From: CAYZJV01 sp049310885
Lineage (GTDB): Bacteria; Spirochaetota; Spirochaetia; Sphaerochaetales; Sphaerochaetaceae
NCBI RefSeq assembly: GCF_049310885.1
Contig: NZ_JBMDYO010000010.1
Span: forward strand, 7,031 to 71,030
Reading direction: 5' to 3'
Length of the DNA stretch: 64,000 bases
The translations under genes and the position numbers were made by a program. Below, one piece after another: positions 25,579 to 34,334 of the stretch. Within the stretch, counting starts at the first letter, position 1; every line of letters begins with the position of its first letter. Below the pieces are notes generated by a model, which saw nothing but the letters and a program-made list of their open reading frames with translations, searched no databases and was not told the origin of the DNA.

Positions 25579-25995
25579 ATGAAGCCAATCGAATTCATTT
25601 CCAGAGGGACTCTTGACCAATTGTTGGATGGACAGGTAAGGAAGGAACTTCAGATCATCATTGGCAATGCAACAACAGGGAAACCACTGGAAATACCCGG
25701 GGGTCCCCTGACAGAATTGGATAGACAAGCCTGGGAGAATGCAATTGCAAAACTTACCCATACCTATGATCACGTACCAAAACCTGGTATTCCCTCCCCC
25801 TCTTTTTTGGATCGAATGAGAATCCTGACCATACAGGAGGTGGCTGATATGTTCGGTCTCGATTTATTGGGTTTGATCCAATCCATTGAAAATCGCCCGA
25901 AAGCCATCCCCACGTTGGCTATCGGGGATTGGGTTGCCTTTGATCGAAATTCATTTGCACAATGGTATGTAAGCCAATTGCATACAAACCAATAG
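25579..25995 (+). CDS. Unidentified protein with HTH-like C-terminal half
   Basis: A 138-residue protein not recognised by name. Residues ~80-138 (RILTIQEVADMFGLDLLGLIQSIEN, then AFDRNSFAQWYVSQL) look like an excisionase/MerR-type helix-turn-helix that reads short DNA. The first half is unlike anything I know. AAGGGGTAATCC precedes the ATG. It heads the group of small genes that lead to the serine recombinases, so it may be an excision or regulatory factor of that element. Confidence 0.65.
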   Translation: MKPIEFISRGTLDQLLDGQVRKELQIIIGNATTGKPLEIPGGPLTELDRQAWENAIAKLTHTYDHVPKPGIPSPSFLDRMRILTIQEVADMFGLDLLGLIQSIENRPKAIPTLAIGDWVAFDRNSFAQWYVSQLHTNQ

Positions 25996-26297
25996 GAATC
26001 AATGGAGAGAGTCATGCTGGGAATGTTTGCTGGAAGCGCCTAGCCCTATTGCCAAAAAGCTCAATTGCCTTTTAGACTCTCCAGGCAAGAAGACTGGCAG
26101 CTGAGTTGTGGCAACCCTATTGTAATAGGGCTCCATGGGACTTCGTATTCCTTTCCGCTTTTCAGCAGACATTTCGTTTTGCTGTTCTTCCTTCGGAAGC
26201 GAAGATCATGTTTTTTGCACTTTTTATCGGTCAAATCCCATCTCGTGTCCGGAAGGTACTGAGGGCCAATCATTGAGCCTTCATACCGGAGGACCAA
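25996..26297. other. Intergenic region with nested inverted repeats
   Basis: No gene is supported. AGCCCTATT (26042-26050) pairs with AATAGGGCT (26124-26132), and a second CCCTATT (26115-26121) pairs with the same right arm at a 2-base loop. Two alternative hairpins sharing one arm can switch, which would suit a leader regulating the downstream element genes. Confidence 0.45.
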
Positions 26298-26375
26298 ATG
26301 ACCGAACAGTGGAATATACCCTTTTCCCCAAGACCTTCTACACAAAAGCCTCTCATGGGGGCTTTCCATGACTGA
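26298..26375 (+). CDS. 25-residue leader peptide-like small ORF
   Basis: ATG at 26298 with GGAGG 5 bases ahead opens a 25-codon frame (MTEQWNIPFSPRPSTQKPLM...). Its stop overlaps the start of the next gene by 8 bases, so translation is probably coupled. No family is known to me. The strong ribosome site and overlap make it more likely real than chance; it could be a structural peptide of the element or a translational leader. Confidence 0.5.
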   Translation: MTEQWNIPFSPRPSTQKPLMGAFHD

Positions 26376-26790
26376 GCCCCAGAAGAGACAAATCCAAGAG
26401 ATGCGGCAGCTGGGTTGGAACTACAAACGCATAGCAACAACCCTTTGCCTGCCCGAGGGGACGGTGAAATCCTACTGCATACGGACAACAAGGAAGGGCA
26501 TCCTTCCTGCAATTGTCCCAACCCAAGAAAGCTCCTGCAAACAGTGTGGCATACATATCGAACAGGTTCCGAAGCGCAAGAGGAAAACCTTCTGCTCGAA
26601 GGCTTGCAGCCAGAAGTGGTGGAACACCCACCTGTATCTGGTGGATCGTTCCTCAAAGGCCCTCCACCACTTCACTTGTCCAACCTGTGGAAAGCGGTAC
26701 TCCGTGTACGGAAATGCCGACCGGAAGTACTGCAGCCACGAGTGCTATATCAACGCACGCTACTACCAGGGGCCTTCCGATGGACAATGA
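26368..26790 (+). CDS. HTH plus zinc-finger DNA-binding protein of the element
   Basis: A 140-residue protein. The N-terminal ~35 residues (IQEMRQLGWNYKRIATTLCLPEGTVKSYC) form a sigma-70 region-4 / recombinase-type helix-turn-helix. After that come two treble-clef-like cysteine clusters: CKQCGIHIE with FCSKACSQKWW, and CPTCGKRYS with YCSHECY. Such proteins accompany serine recombinases in Firmicute-type mobile elements and may regulate them. It overlaps both neighbours. Confidence 0.7.
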   Translation: MTEPQKRQIQEMRQLGWNYKRIATTLCLPEGTVKSYCIRTTRKGILPAIVPTQESSCKQCGIHIEQVPKRKRKTFCSKACSQKWWNTHLYLVDRSSKALHHFTCPTCGKRYSVYGNADRKYCSHECYINARYYQGPSDGQ

Positions 26791-26950
26791 CCTCTTTGCA
26801 TCAGAATTGGACTACCAGATTTCGTTGTCCATAGCCGAAAGCATGCGTAGGTCGGGGTATCTCACCAACGAGGAGTTCACTGCGGCTAGGACCTTGTTGC
26901 TTGAAAGGTATCGTCCTCCGATCGGGATATTGTTGGCTGAGGTTGGTTGA
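26780..26950 (+). CDS. SHOCT-like small protein
   Basis: A 56-residue protein with a short C-terminal SHOCT-type helical hairpin (LSIAESMRRSGYLTNEEF, then LLLERYRPPIG). Small proteins of this kind precede paired serine recombinases in related elements. The start overlaps the previous gene by 11 bases. Its function is not known. Confidence 0.6.
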   Translation: MDNDLFASELDYQISLSIAESMRRSGYLTNEEFTAARTLLLERYRPPIGILLAEVG

Positions 26951-27058
26951 CTATCATGGCGATACGAGCGATTGATACAATACAATCAATTACTTGCAGG
27001 AGAAAGATATGATCAGTTTTTCAACAAAGGATGAACCAACAGGAGGGGACGCAGGACC

Positions 27059-28396
27059 ATGCCAAAGATAACCAAGATCCAGCGTACCATCACTTCCCTT
27101 CCCACGAAAAAGCGGGTGGCAGCCTATGCACGCGTTTCAGTCGACTCGAACGAATTGATGCAATCCCTAGCAGCCCAGGTCAGCCATTACAGTACGCTCA
27201 TCCAAGCCAATCCCTCTTGGGAATATGCCGGGGTGTATGCTGATGCAGGAATATCCGGTACGGGGATGAGACATCGCAGCGAGTTCAGACGGCTCATAGC
27301 CGATTGTGAGAGAGGCAAGATAGACATCATCCTCACCAAGAGCATCAGTCGTTTTGCGCGCAATACCGTCGATTTGCTCAAGACTGTGAGAAGCCTGAGG
27401 GAACGCAACATCTCGGTGCGTTTTGAGCGGGAAAATATCGACTCGCTCACCGGTGATGGGGAGCTGATGCTCTCCATCCTCGCTTCCTATGCACAGGAAG
27501 AAAGTTATTCGATCAGTGAGAACGTCAAATGGGGTATTCGTAAACGCTTCTCCCAAGGGCGCTTCCTTGCCTACAACATTTATGGATACCAGTGGGTTGA
27601 GGACCATTTCGAGATCATCAAAAAGGAAGCCGAGGCAATTCGGTTCATGTACCGTGCTTTCGCTGACGGCATGATGCTCACCGAAATCTCTGATACTTTG
27701 GCAAGGCAGGGCATCTTCAATAGAAAAGGTCTTCCATTTGGTAAGTCTTCGATCCATCGGATCCTCAATCAGGAGAAATATCAAGGGTTCAGCATCCTGC
27801 AGCGTACTTTCACAGACGACCACATCACCCATCGTAAGCTGATGAATCATGGTCAACTTCCCCGATTCGAGGTACAGGGCACCCACCCGGTAATCATTGA
27901 TGAAGAATTGCACCAGAAAGTGAAAGCAGAGCGTGAACGCCGACGCCGATCAGGTGCGGTGAGATGGCGGCGTGCCACCTGCTTTACTGGCAAGATTGTC
28001 TGTGGCTATTGCGGCAGCACGTTCACCTATACTCCGAACACGTGGAGCGGTGAGCTCACAGCGTTCCAACAAGGCCACTACCAGTGTTCCCTCAAGAGGA
28101 AGCGTGGAGCCAAGGCCTGTCAGTCAAAGAGCCTACCGGTCTATACCCTACGCCAGGTATGTTGTTCGGTTATTGGACCATTAGATGGTGCATCACCGGA
28201 TGATCCCTTCGAAGAAGCTTGGATTTACAGCCATGTTGATCATATCGTGGCTTTCGTCGACACCCTTGAGTTCCATCTCAAGAACAACGAAGTGATCACC
28301 ACTGCCTGGAAGAACACTGCCAAGCGAGATGCCTGGGCATATCGACAGGCATTGGCACAGCAACAAGAAAAGAACAACAGAGAGGTACTATCATGA
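27059..28396 (+). CDS. Large serine recombinase, first of a pair
   Basis: A 445-residue site-specific recombinase. The N-terminal resolvase domain carries nucleophile Ser27 in AAYARVS, with GISGT, TKSISRFARNTVD and QEESYSISENVKWG. The middle Recombinase domain (GYQWVEDHFEIIKKEA) and a zinc ribbon (CGYCGSTF ... CSLKRKRGAKAC) follow. Compared with the next gene, the C-terminal coiled coil is short. A GGAGG site lies upstream. It overlaps the next recombinase by 4 bases (ATGA), so the two are likely co-translated. Confidence 0.95.
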   Translation: MPKITKIQRTITSLPTKKRVAAYARVSVDSNELMQSLAAQVSHYSTLIQANPSWEYAGVYADAGISGTGMRHRSEFRRLIADCERGKIDIILTKSISRFARNTVDLLKTVRSLRERNISVRFERENIDSLTGDGELMLSILASYAQEESYSISENVKWGIRKRFSQGRFLAYNIYGYQWVEDHFEIIKKEAEAIRFMYRAFADGMMLTEISDTLARQGIFNRKGLPFGKSSIHRILNQEKYQGFSILQRTFTDDHITHRKLMNHGQLPRFEVQGTHPVIIDEELHQKVKAERERRRRSGAVRWRRATCFTGKIVCGYCGSTFTYTPNTWSGELTAFQQGHYQCSLKRKRGAKACQSKSLPVYTLRQVCCSVIGPLDGASPDDPFEEAWIYSHVDHIVAFVDTLEFHLKNNEVITTAWKNTAKRDAWAYRQALAQQQEKNNREVLS

Positions 28397-29973
28397 GAGC
28401 AGTACGCGTAATCCCGGCAGTACGGGATTATTCCACTGGACAGGCTACGGATTCCTTCGCGCCAAAACGCCGGGTCGCAGGCTATGCCCGCGTTTCCACT
28501 GATAGTGATGACCAATACGCATCGTATGAAGCGCAGGTGGATTATTACACGAGTATGATCAAGGCCAATGCCGAGTGGGAGTTCGTCGGTATTTATACCG
28601 ATGAGGGCATCAGTGGTACCAGTACCACCAGGAGAGAGGGCTTCAAGCGGATGCTCGATGACGCGCTTGCAGGCAAGATCGACCTGATCGTCACCAAGAG
28701 CGTCAGTCGCTTCGCACGCAATACCGTGGATAGCCTACAGACAATACGAAAGCTCAAAGAACACAAAGTGGAGGTCTACTTTGAGAAGGAATCGATAAAG
28801 ACCTTTGACAGCAAGGGAGAACTGTTGATCACGATCATGAGCTCCCTAGCCCAGGAAGAATCACGCAGTATCTCCGAGAACGTGAAATGGGGGCGAAGGA
28901 AACGCTTCGCCGATGGACAGGTGACTGTGCCATTTACGCGATTCCTAGGATACGATAAAGGTCCTAATGGCTCCCTGGTGGTGAATGCCGAGCAAGCGAA
29001 GCTGGTGCGGTACATTTTTTCACTATTCCTGCAAGGTTTGACGTTCCATGGGATTGCCAAGCGTCTCGGGGACGAAGGGTACACTACCGTGACCGGCAAG
29101 AGCTTATGGCACTCATCGACCATCCACCAGGTACTCACCAATGTGAAGTACAAAGGTGATGCCTTGTTGCAGAAGTACTACATCGCCGACTTTCTTACCA
29201 AAAAACCCATAGTGAATAAAGGGGAAGTCCCCCAATACTATGTAGAAAAGAATCATGAGGCGATTATCGCCCCCGAAGTCTTTGATCTGGTGCAGAAGGA
29301 AATTAAGCATCGCAAGGAGAATGCTGAGGCGATGAAAGGAAAGTACCTATTTTCCGGTCGGATCCGATGTGGCCACTGTGGAGGTACCTACGGACCCAAG
29401 GTCTGGCATTCCAAGGATCGATACCGCAAGGTGGTATGGCAATGCAACGAAAAGTATGCCCAGAGGCACCACAAGTGCAGCTCTCCACACTTGTATGAGG
29501 ATGCATTGCAAGACCTGTTCGTAAAAGCGGTCAACAGTATCATCTCTCGTAAGGATGAAATCATAGGAAACTTTGGGAAGATCACCGAAGAAATCTTCGA
29601 CACTTCCCAAGATGAAGCACAGCTGGAAGCGGTGAGAGTAGAACGTCGCGAAATTGTCTCACGCATGGAACAACTCAATACTGAGCATGCCAGTACAGTA
29701 ATGGACCAACGAACGTACCAGAGCCGGTTTGATCAACTTTCAAATCAGTATTCCGTGGTCAACAAACATCTGACAAATTTGGAAGATTCAATACGTGAGC
29801 GAAAATCCCGTAAAACCAAAACAGAACTGTTTCTCAAAGGTTTGAAGAAGCAGGAGGGTGTGGTTACCGAGTTCACCGAGCACCTTTGGCATTCGCTTGC
29901 CGATCATGCTGTGATCTACAACAAAGAGGATGTGCGGTTCATCTTCAAGAATGGGATGGAGATCCAAATATAG
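28393..29973 (+). CDS. Large serine recombinase, second of a pair
   Basis: A 526-residue recombinase with nucleophile Ser35 in AGYARVSTDS. It has the resolvase motifs GISGTSTTRREGFKRML and SVSRFARNTVDSLQT, the DNA-binding Recombinase domain, and a zinc ribbon with CGHCGGTYG and two later cysteines. A long C-terminal coiled coil (~residues 410-500) is present. Large serine recombinases integrate and excise elements between attB and attP. It is the last intact gene of the element. Confidence 0.95.
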   Translation: MRAVRVIPAVRDYSTGQATDSFAPKRRVAGYARVSTDSDDQYASYEAQVDYYTSMIKANAEWEFVGIYTDEGISGTSTTRREGFKRMLDDALAGKIDLIVTKSVSRFARNTVDSLQTIRKLKEHKVEVYFEKESIKTFDSKGELLITIMSSLAQEESRSISENVKWGRRKRFADGQVTVPFTRFLGYDKGPNGSLVVNAEQAKLVRYIFSLFLQGLTFHGIAKRLGDEGYTTVTGKSLWHSSTIHQVLTNVKYKGDALLQKYYIADFLTKKPIVNKGEVPQYYVEKNHEAIIAPEVFDLVQKEIKHRKENAEAMKGKYLFSGRIRCGHCGGTYGPKVWHSKDRYRKVVWQCNEKYAQRHHKCSSPHLYEDALQDLFVKAVNSIISRKDEIIGNFGKITEEIFDTSQDEAQLEAVRVERREIVSRMEQLNTEHASTVMDQRTYQSRFDQLSNQYSVVNKHLTNLEDSIRERKSRKTKTELFLKGLKKQEGVVTEFTEHLWHSLADHAVIYNKEDVRFIFKNGMEIQI

Positions 29974-30006
29974 TTAATCCCGGATCAGAACCTCTATCTT
30001 GGATTA

Positions 30007-30258
30007 TTGAAATATGGCTCGATTTCTCGTACTGCTTTGCTTGAGATACAGGAAATAATTGAGCAAAATCAAGCTGGATCCAGAAAACTTCCCAGTACAT
30101 CTTTGGTGAACGACCGCACTGGAGAGGTAGTCTACTTACCACTAGAACCACAACATATCGATGGTCTTATGGATAACCTGCTGAGAATCGTCAATGATTC
30201 AAGTGCTTGGGAGATTGATCCACTGATCAAGATGGGTGAAAGCGAACACCTTGTTTAG
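30007..30258 (+). pseudogene. Fic-family protein fragment
   Basis: The frame contains ISRTALLEIQEIIEQN, RKLPSTSLVNDRTGEVVYLP, MDNLLRIVND and DPLIKM. These are the region just before the HPFxxGNGR active site of Fic-domain AMP transferases. The active site and everything after it are missing: the frame ends 6-7 codons after DPLIKM, at the 3' end of hydE. No proper ATG start exists (TTG only). It is a decayed piece, perhaps left when the adjacent element inserted. Confidence 0.7.
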
Positions 30259-31334
30259 CTGAGAACCTGTCTGGCCTGTGTTCGTTGTAATGCATGGGGA
30301 GAATCTCCCCAGGCATCAAAGCCGACTTTTCTGCCGATGGATGTAATTCTCCCGAGAAGACATTCGCGACACTCGTTCTTCGATTCTTCAACACAGGGCT
30401 TCCCCTGATACAGCTGATACCCCTTTCTCACATCCTGAGGAGTGAGGTTCGGCATTGTCACGTTTGCCCCATAGGCGAGCCCCCTTTCTCTTCCATCGGG
30501 ATAGAGAGCCTGCAGCGCAGTGGTCGATGCGATATTCACATCCTTCAGGGCAAGGCGTACCGCAGCTATCATATTGAGTGAGAGCTGCATGAGAGCCTCT
30601 TTCTCCATCATTCCCTGACGTGCCATCGGGGAATCTTCATGGACGATATACGGCCCCATCCCGATCATATCAACGTCCATATCCCTGAAGAACAGGATAT
30701 CATCGGCGAGCATGTCGATGCTCTGTCCGGGCAGACCGATCATCACGCCGGTTCCTACCTGAAAACCTATCTTCCTGAGAGATCTCAGGCAGGATATGCG
30801 CTCTGACAGTCTCTGACTGCTCGGGTGAAGGCGTCGGTAGAGCGCTTCATTGGTGGTCTCGATACGAAGAAGATAGCGGTGTGCTCCTGCGTCAGCCAGA
30901 CGCTGATAGGTGTGTTCATCCTGCTCTCCGACACCCAGGGTGATCCCGAGGCCCTCCGGCAGGCGTGGTGAGACACTTTCCCGACGTAACGTCATTATCA
31001 GATCCTCAACGAAGGAGATGAACGGCTGATCCCGACGCTCACCGGACTGAAGAACGAGAGAGCCGTACCCTGCATCCCTGCACCACAGTGCAGTGTCGAT
31101 GATCTCCTGTTTTGAGAGCGTATATCGATCGGTGACACGGCTGTTGCTTCGCCTGATCCCGCAGTAATGACAGTCGAGTGTGCAGATGTTGCTGAACTCG
31201 ATGATTCCCCGGTAGTAGACATCAGTCCCTACCTCCTTCACCATCACTTCCCCCGCGCGCCGCTTCAGATCCTCGATTGCCGAAGTATCGGTGTGGGGAA
31301 TGGAGAGGATTTCGATGAGCTCCTTTCTGGTCAT
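30255..31334 (-). CDS. hydE: [FeFe]-hydrogenase maturase HydE
   Basis: A 359-residue radical-SAM enzyme that helps build the two-iron subcluster of the [FeFe]-hydrogenase H-cluster. The cluster motif is C51-x3-C55-x2-C58 in NICTLDCHYCGI. GIGPYIVHEDSP-like (GMGPYIVHEDSP) and SATTALQALYP-like strands are typical of HydE. Three C-terminal cysteines (CVEESKNECREC) match the accessory cluster. It is the last gene of the hyd maturation operon, 9 bases after hydG. Confidence 0.93.
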   Translation of the reverse strand: MTRKELIEILSIPHTDTSAIEDLKRRAGEVMVKEVGTDVYYRGIIEFSNICTLDCHYCGIRRSNSRVTDRYTLSKQEIIDTALWCRDAGYGSLVLQSGERRDQPFISFVEDLIMTLRRESVSPRLPEGLGITLGVGEQDEHTYQRLADAGAHRYLLRIETTNEALYRRLHPSSQRLSERISCLRSLRKIGFQVGTGVMIGLPGQSIDMLADDILFFRDMDVDMIGMGPYIVHEDSPMARQGMMEKEALMQLSLNMIAAVRLALKDVNIASTTALQALYPDGRERGLAYGANVTMPNLTPQDVRKGYQLYQGKPCVEESKNECRECLLGRITSIGRKVGFDAWGDSPHALQRTQARQVLS

Positions 31335-31343
31335 AGCCGTCTC

Positions 31344-32828
31344 CTAGAAGTAAAGATCTCGGGATCCCTGAGCTGTCTTCTCATAGTAGGCCATAAGCAT
31401 ATCGAACATGTCAGGATTCTGCTCCCTCACTTCGCGTATCTCCTTCTGGATCAGAGGTTCAGCTGTCCGGCGGGTTTCCTCGCTTGCAAAGTCATCGAGC
31501 CATTCCCGATAGGTGATAATCGCATTGAGCTTACAGAACTTTCCTTCGGTACCACACTTCAGCATATCCATGATCTTGTTACCAGTTCGCCCGCACCGGT
31601 ACCCTGCAGTGCAGAACGAGGTGATGAACCCCATCTCGGCCATGTCACGCACCACCTCGTCAAGTGAGCGGGAGTCGCCGATCACGAACTGCTGCCGCTT
31701 GAAATCCTGTTCCTGAGAGTCTCTGCTATAGGCACCGAGACCGATTTTCGTCGATGCATCGGTCTGCGTAATTCCGAGGGGGAGAATCCTGCGCCTGAGC
31801 GGGGCATCTTCCCGTGCAGTGAGGATCATACCGGTGTAGGGAACGGCAAGGCGAAGGGTAAGCACTGCGTGCTTGAAGTCTTCATCATTCACCAGATACT
31901 TCGACTCAGTTGCCAACGGTGCATTGCTGGCCGGTTCTAGTCGGGGAAATGAGATCGTATGAGGCCCTACCCCGAATCTTCTCTCGAGTTCATGGGTATG
32001 GCTGATCAATCCCATCACTTCGAAGCGCCAGTCATAGAGGCCGAAGAGCGCCCCGATTCCGACGTCGTCTATCCCGGCATCAAAGGCGCGGTGCATGGTG
32101 TACAGTCTCCAGTCATAGTTCCCTTTCAGGGTGTTCTGCGGATGCACCTGTCGATACGTCTTCTTATGATACGTCTCCTGGAACACCTGATACGTGCCGA
32201 TACCCACTTCCTTGAGACGTTTCAGGTCACCTATCGACATGGGAGCCGCGTTGATATTCACCCGTCTGATCTGACCGGAACCCTTTCGAGTCGTGAAGTG
32301 GCTCCCGTAGATCTCCTTCACGGTATCGACGATGTAACCGATGTCACTGTCGGGATGCTCTCCGTACACGACGATAAGACGTTTGTGACCGATCTCTCCT
32401 GCGAGGGTCTGCACCTCTTTCTTCAATTCGTCACGGGGAACGATTCTGCGTTCCATCTCACCGTTTTCAGCTCTGAAGCTGCAGTATCTGCAGCTGTTTA
32501 CACACTTGCTGCTCAGGTACAGCGGAGCGAAGGTGACGATACGGTTGTCATACACGAATTTCTTGATCCTGATGGCAGCCTCCTCCATCTCGGCGATGAG
32601 GACGGGGTCCTTCACGTACAGGAGAGCTGCAGTCTCTCTAAGGGAAAGTGTTTCGATTCTCAGGGATTTCGCGATGATCTGACGAACATATGCCACATCC
32701 GGCTCCCTCATCCCATCAAGACAGCTTTCGATGAGCTCATCATCGATAAAATCCTTTTCACTCTCCTCCTTGTAGCGATCGATCTCGTCCTGTCTTATCC
32801 TGGTCTGTACCCAATCCTTTATATGCAT
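31344..32828 (-). CDS. hydG: [FeFe]-hydrogenase maturase HydG
   Basis: A 494-residue ThiH-like radical-SAM enzyme that cleaves tyrosine to supply CO and cyanide ligands. The radical-SAM triad is C109/C113/C116 in CVNSCRYC. The HydG-specific C-terminal cluster appears as CTAGYRCGRTGNK with a third Cys 22 residues on. LYLSSKCVNSC and the YQVFQETYHKKTY segment are diagnostic. It overlaps the hydF end by 10 bases. Confidence 0.96.
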   Translation of the reverse strand: MHIKDWVQTRIRQDEIDRYKEESEKDFIDDELIESCLDGMREPDVAYVRQIIAKSLRIETLSLRETAALLYVKDPVLIAEMEEAAIRIKKFVYDNRIVTFAPLYLSSKCVNSCRYCSFRAENGEMERRIVPRDELKKEVQTLAGEIGHKRLIVVYGEHPDSDIGYIVDTVKEIYGSHFTTRKGSGQIRRVNINAAPMSIGDLKRLKEVGIGTYQVFQETYHKKTYRQVHPQNTLKGNYDWRLYTMHRAFDAGIDDVGIGALFGLYDWRFEVMGLISHTHELERRFGVGPHTISFPRLEPASNAPLATESKYLVNDEDFKHAVLTLRLAVPYTGMILTAREDAPLRRRILPLGITQTDASTKIGLGAYSRDSQEQDFKRQQFVIGDSRSLDEVVRDMAEMGFITSFCTAGYRCGRTGNKIMDMLKCGTEGKFCKLNAIITYREWLDDFASEETRRTAEPLIQKEIREVREQNPDMFDMLMAYYEKTAQGSRDLYF

Positions 32829-34075
32829 TGCTTCTCTCCTTCTCTCTCCATGATCTCTTTCAGCCCCTTGAAGGGGGACAGAATCCTCTCCAGCCTTCCG
32901 TGGATAGCGGAAATGGCTATCCCATAGTTCGTGATCGGAACACCGGCGGTGCGGGCTTTCTCGATACGCATCAGCATCTCACGCCGGGTGAGCATACACG
33001 CTCCGCAGTGGATCACAAGGGCATACTCAGCGAGGTTATCAGGATAGTCACGCCCACTGTACACGTCGACTTTCACCTCAAACCCGAGGAAGGCGGAGAG
33101 CCACTTCGGGATCTTCACCCGTCCGATATCGTCATCCATCGCATGGTGGGAACAAGACTCCGCAATCAGGATCCTATCGGTGGGGGAAAGCGTTTCAAGC
33201 GTGCGTACTCCTTCCACCTGCACCTCCAGGTCTCCCTTGCTGCGGGAGAAAAGCGTTGAGAAGGTCGTGCAGGGAATGCTCTCAGGGGTCTCGGCGACCA
33301 TCCGGTCTACGACCTGGGAGTCGCACACCACAAGATCGGGAGGGCTCGCGCAACGCTTGAGAGCACTGAGGTATCCACTCTCCTTTACCACCGTCACCTG
33401 ACAGCCGTGATCGAGCACATCGCGGATCGCCTGGACCTGAGGAAGGATGAGCCTCCCCTTCGGGGCCTCGATATCGATGGGTATGATGAATATCACATGC
33501 CCGCCGGACGGCAGCAGATCACCGAGCAGTGGGGGGGGCGCAAGGAAGTCTTCGGGTACGAGGGTGATGAGAATCTGTTTGAACTGATCGATATACCTGT
33601 CCCGGTTCACCGTGTCGACTGCAGAGAAACCGAGGATTCGTTCAGGAGGGATGGAAGGATCCACGTTCTCACCCGCACTGACCCCACCGTGCAGGTCACA
33701 CTTGTTCGCGATAACGATGACGGGGAGGTTATGAGCCTCCGCTTTCCGCCTGATGCGCTCTTCGCAAAGTCCCCAGTGGCCGGCCTCGGTTACCAGGACT
33801 GCGATATCGGCACGGGAGAAGATCTGTTTGGTTCTGGCGATCCTCTTCGAGGCGAGGGCGGACTCATCATCGATACCGGCGGTATCAAGAAAGACGACAG
33901 GACCGAGGGGAAGGAGTTCCATGCTCTTTTCCACAACATCTGTCGTCGTTCCCGCATGGGAGGAAGTGATCGCCACCTGCTGACCGGCAATCATATTCAG
34001 GACGCTCGACTTGCCGACATTGGTCCGTCCGAACAGGCCTATGTGAAGTCTCAACGATTTCGGTGTTGTGAACAT
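32819..34075 (-). CDS. hydF: [FeFe]-hydrogenase maturation GTPase HydF
   Basis: A 418-residue scaffold and GTPase on which the two-iron subcluster is assembled before transfer to the hydrogenase. The G1 loop is GRTNVGKSS (16-24). HAGTTTDVV, FLDTAGIDD and NKCDLHG follow. The C-terminal iron-sulphur motif CSHH ... HCGAC is intact. It lies 10 bases after the TM1266-like gene. No hydrogenase catalytic gene is in the window. Confidence 0.95.
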   Translation of the reverse strand: MFTTPKSLRLHIGLFGRTNVGKSSVLNMIAGQQVAITSSHAGTTTDVVEKSMELLPLGPVVFLDTAGIDDESALASKRIARTKQIFSRADIAVLVTEAGHWGLCEERIRRKAEAHNLPVIVIANKCDLHGGVSAGENVDPSIPPERILGFSAVDTVNRDRYIDQFKQILITLVPEDFLAPPPLLGDLLPSGGHVIFIIPIDIEAPKGRLILPQVQAIRDVLDHGCQVTVVKESGYLSALKRCASPPDLVVCDSQVVDRMVAETPESIPCTTFSTLFSRSKGDLEVQVEGVRTLETLSPTDRILIAESCSHHAMDDDIGRVKIPKWLSAFLGFEVKVDVYSGRDYPDNLAEYALVIHCGACMLTRREMLMRIEKARTAGVPITNYGIAISAIHGRLERILSPFKGLKEIMEREGEKQCI

Positions 34076-34085
34076 CGGCTCTCCC

Positions 34086-34334
34086 CTATTTCTTCGAAAG
34101 GTTCGATTTCACTGAAACACCATCGATCGCACCGAGCTTGCCGGTGAGGGCACCGAGTGCATCGCTTGAGATATCCACAATCAGGGTAATGACCGACACC
34201 TGTTTCTCTCTGTAGGGGACCCCGGTTCTGCTGATGATATACTGTCCGTAATCGGAGAGAAGATGATTCACCCCATCGGCACTCTCTTCCCGGTTCTCAA
34301 TGATGATCCCGATGAATCCAAGTCTCGTGTCCAT
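34086..34334 (-). CDS. TM1266-type hydrogenase system regulator
   Basis: An 82-residue ACT-fold protein matching the small 'iron-only hydrogenase system regulator' family (TM1266-like): RLGFIGIIIENREESADGVNHLL, YGQYIISRTGVPY and VSVITLIVDISSDALGALTGKLG. Members are usually beside hydEFG. The ligand is unknown; ACT folds commonly bind small metabolites. AGGAGG precedes the ATG. First gene of the operon. Confidence 0.9.
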   Translation of the reverse strand: MDTRLGFIGIIIENREESADGVNHLLSDYGQYIISRTGVPYREKQVSVITLIVDISSDALGALTGKLGAIDGVSVKSNLSKK

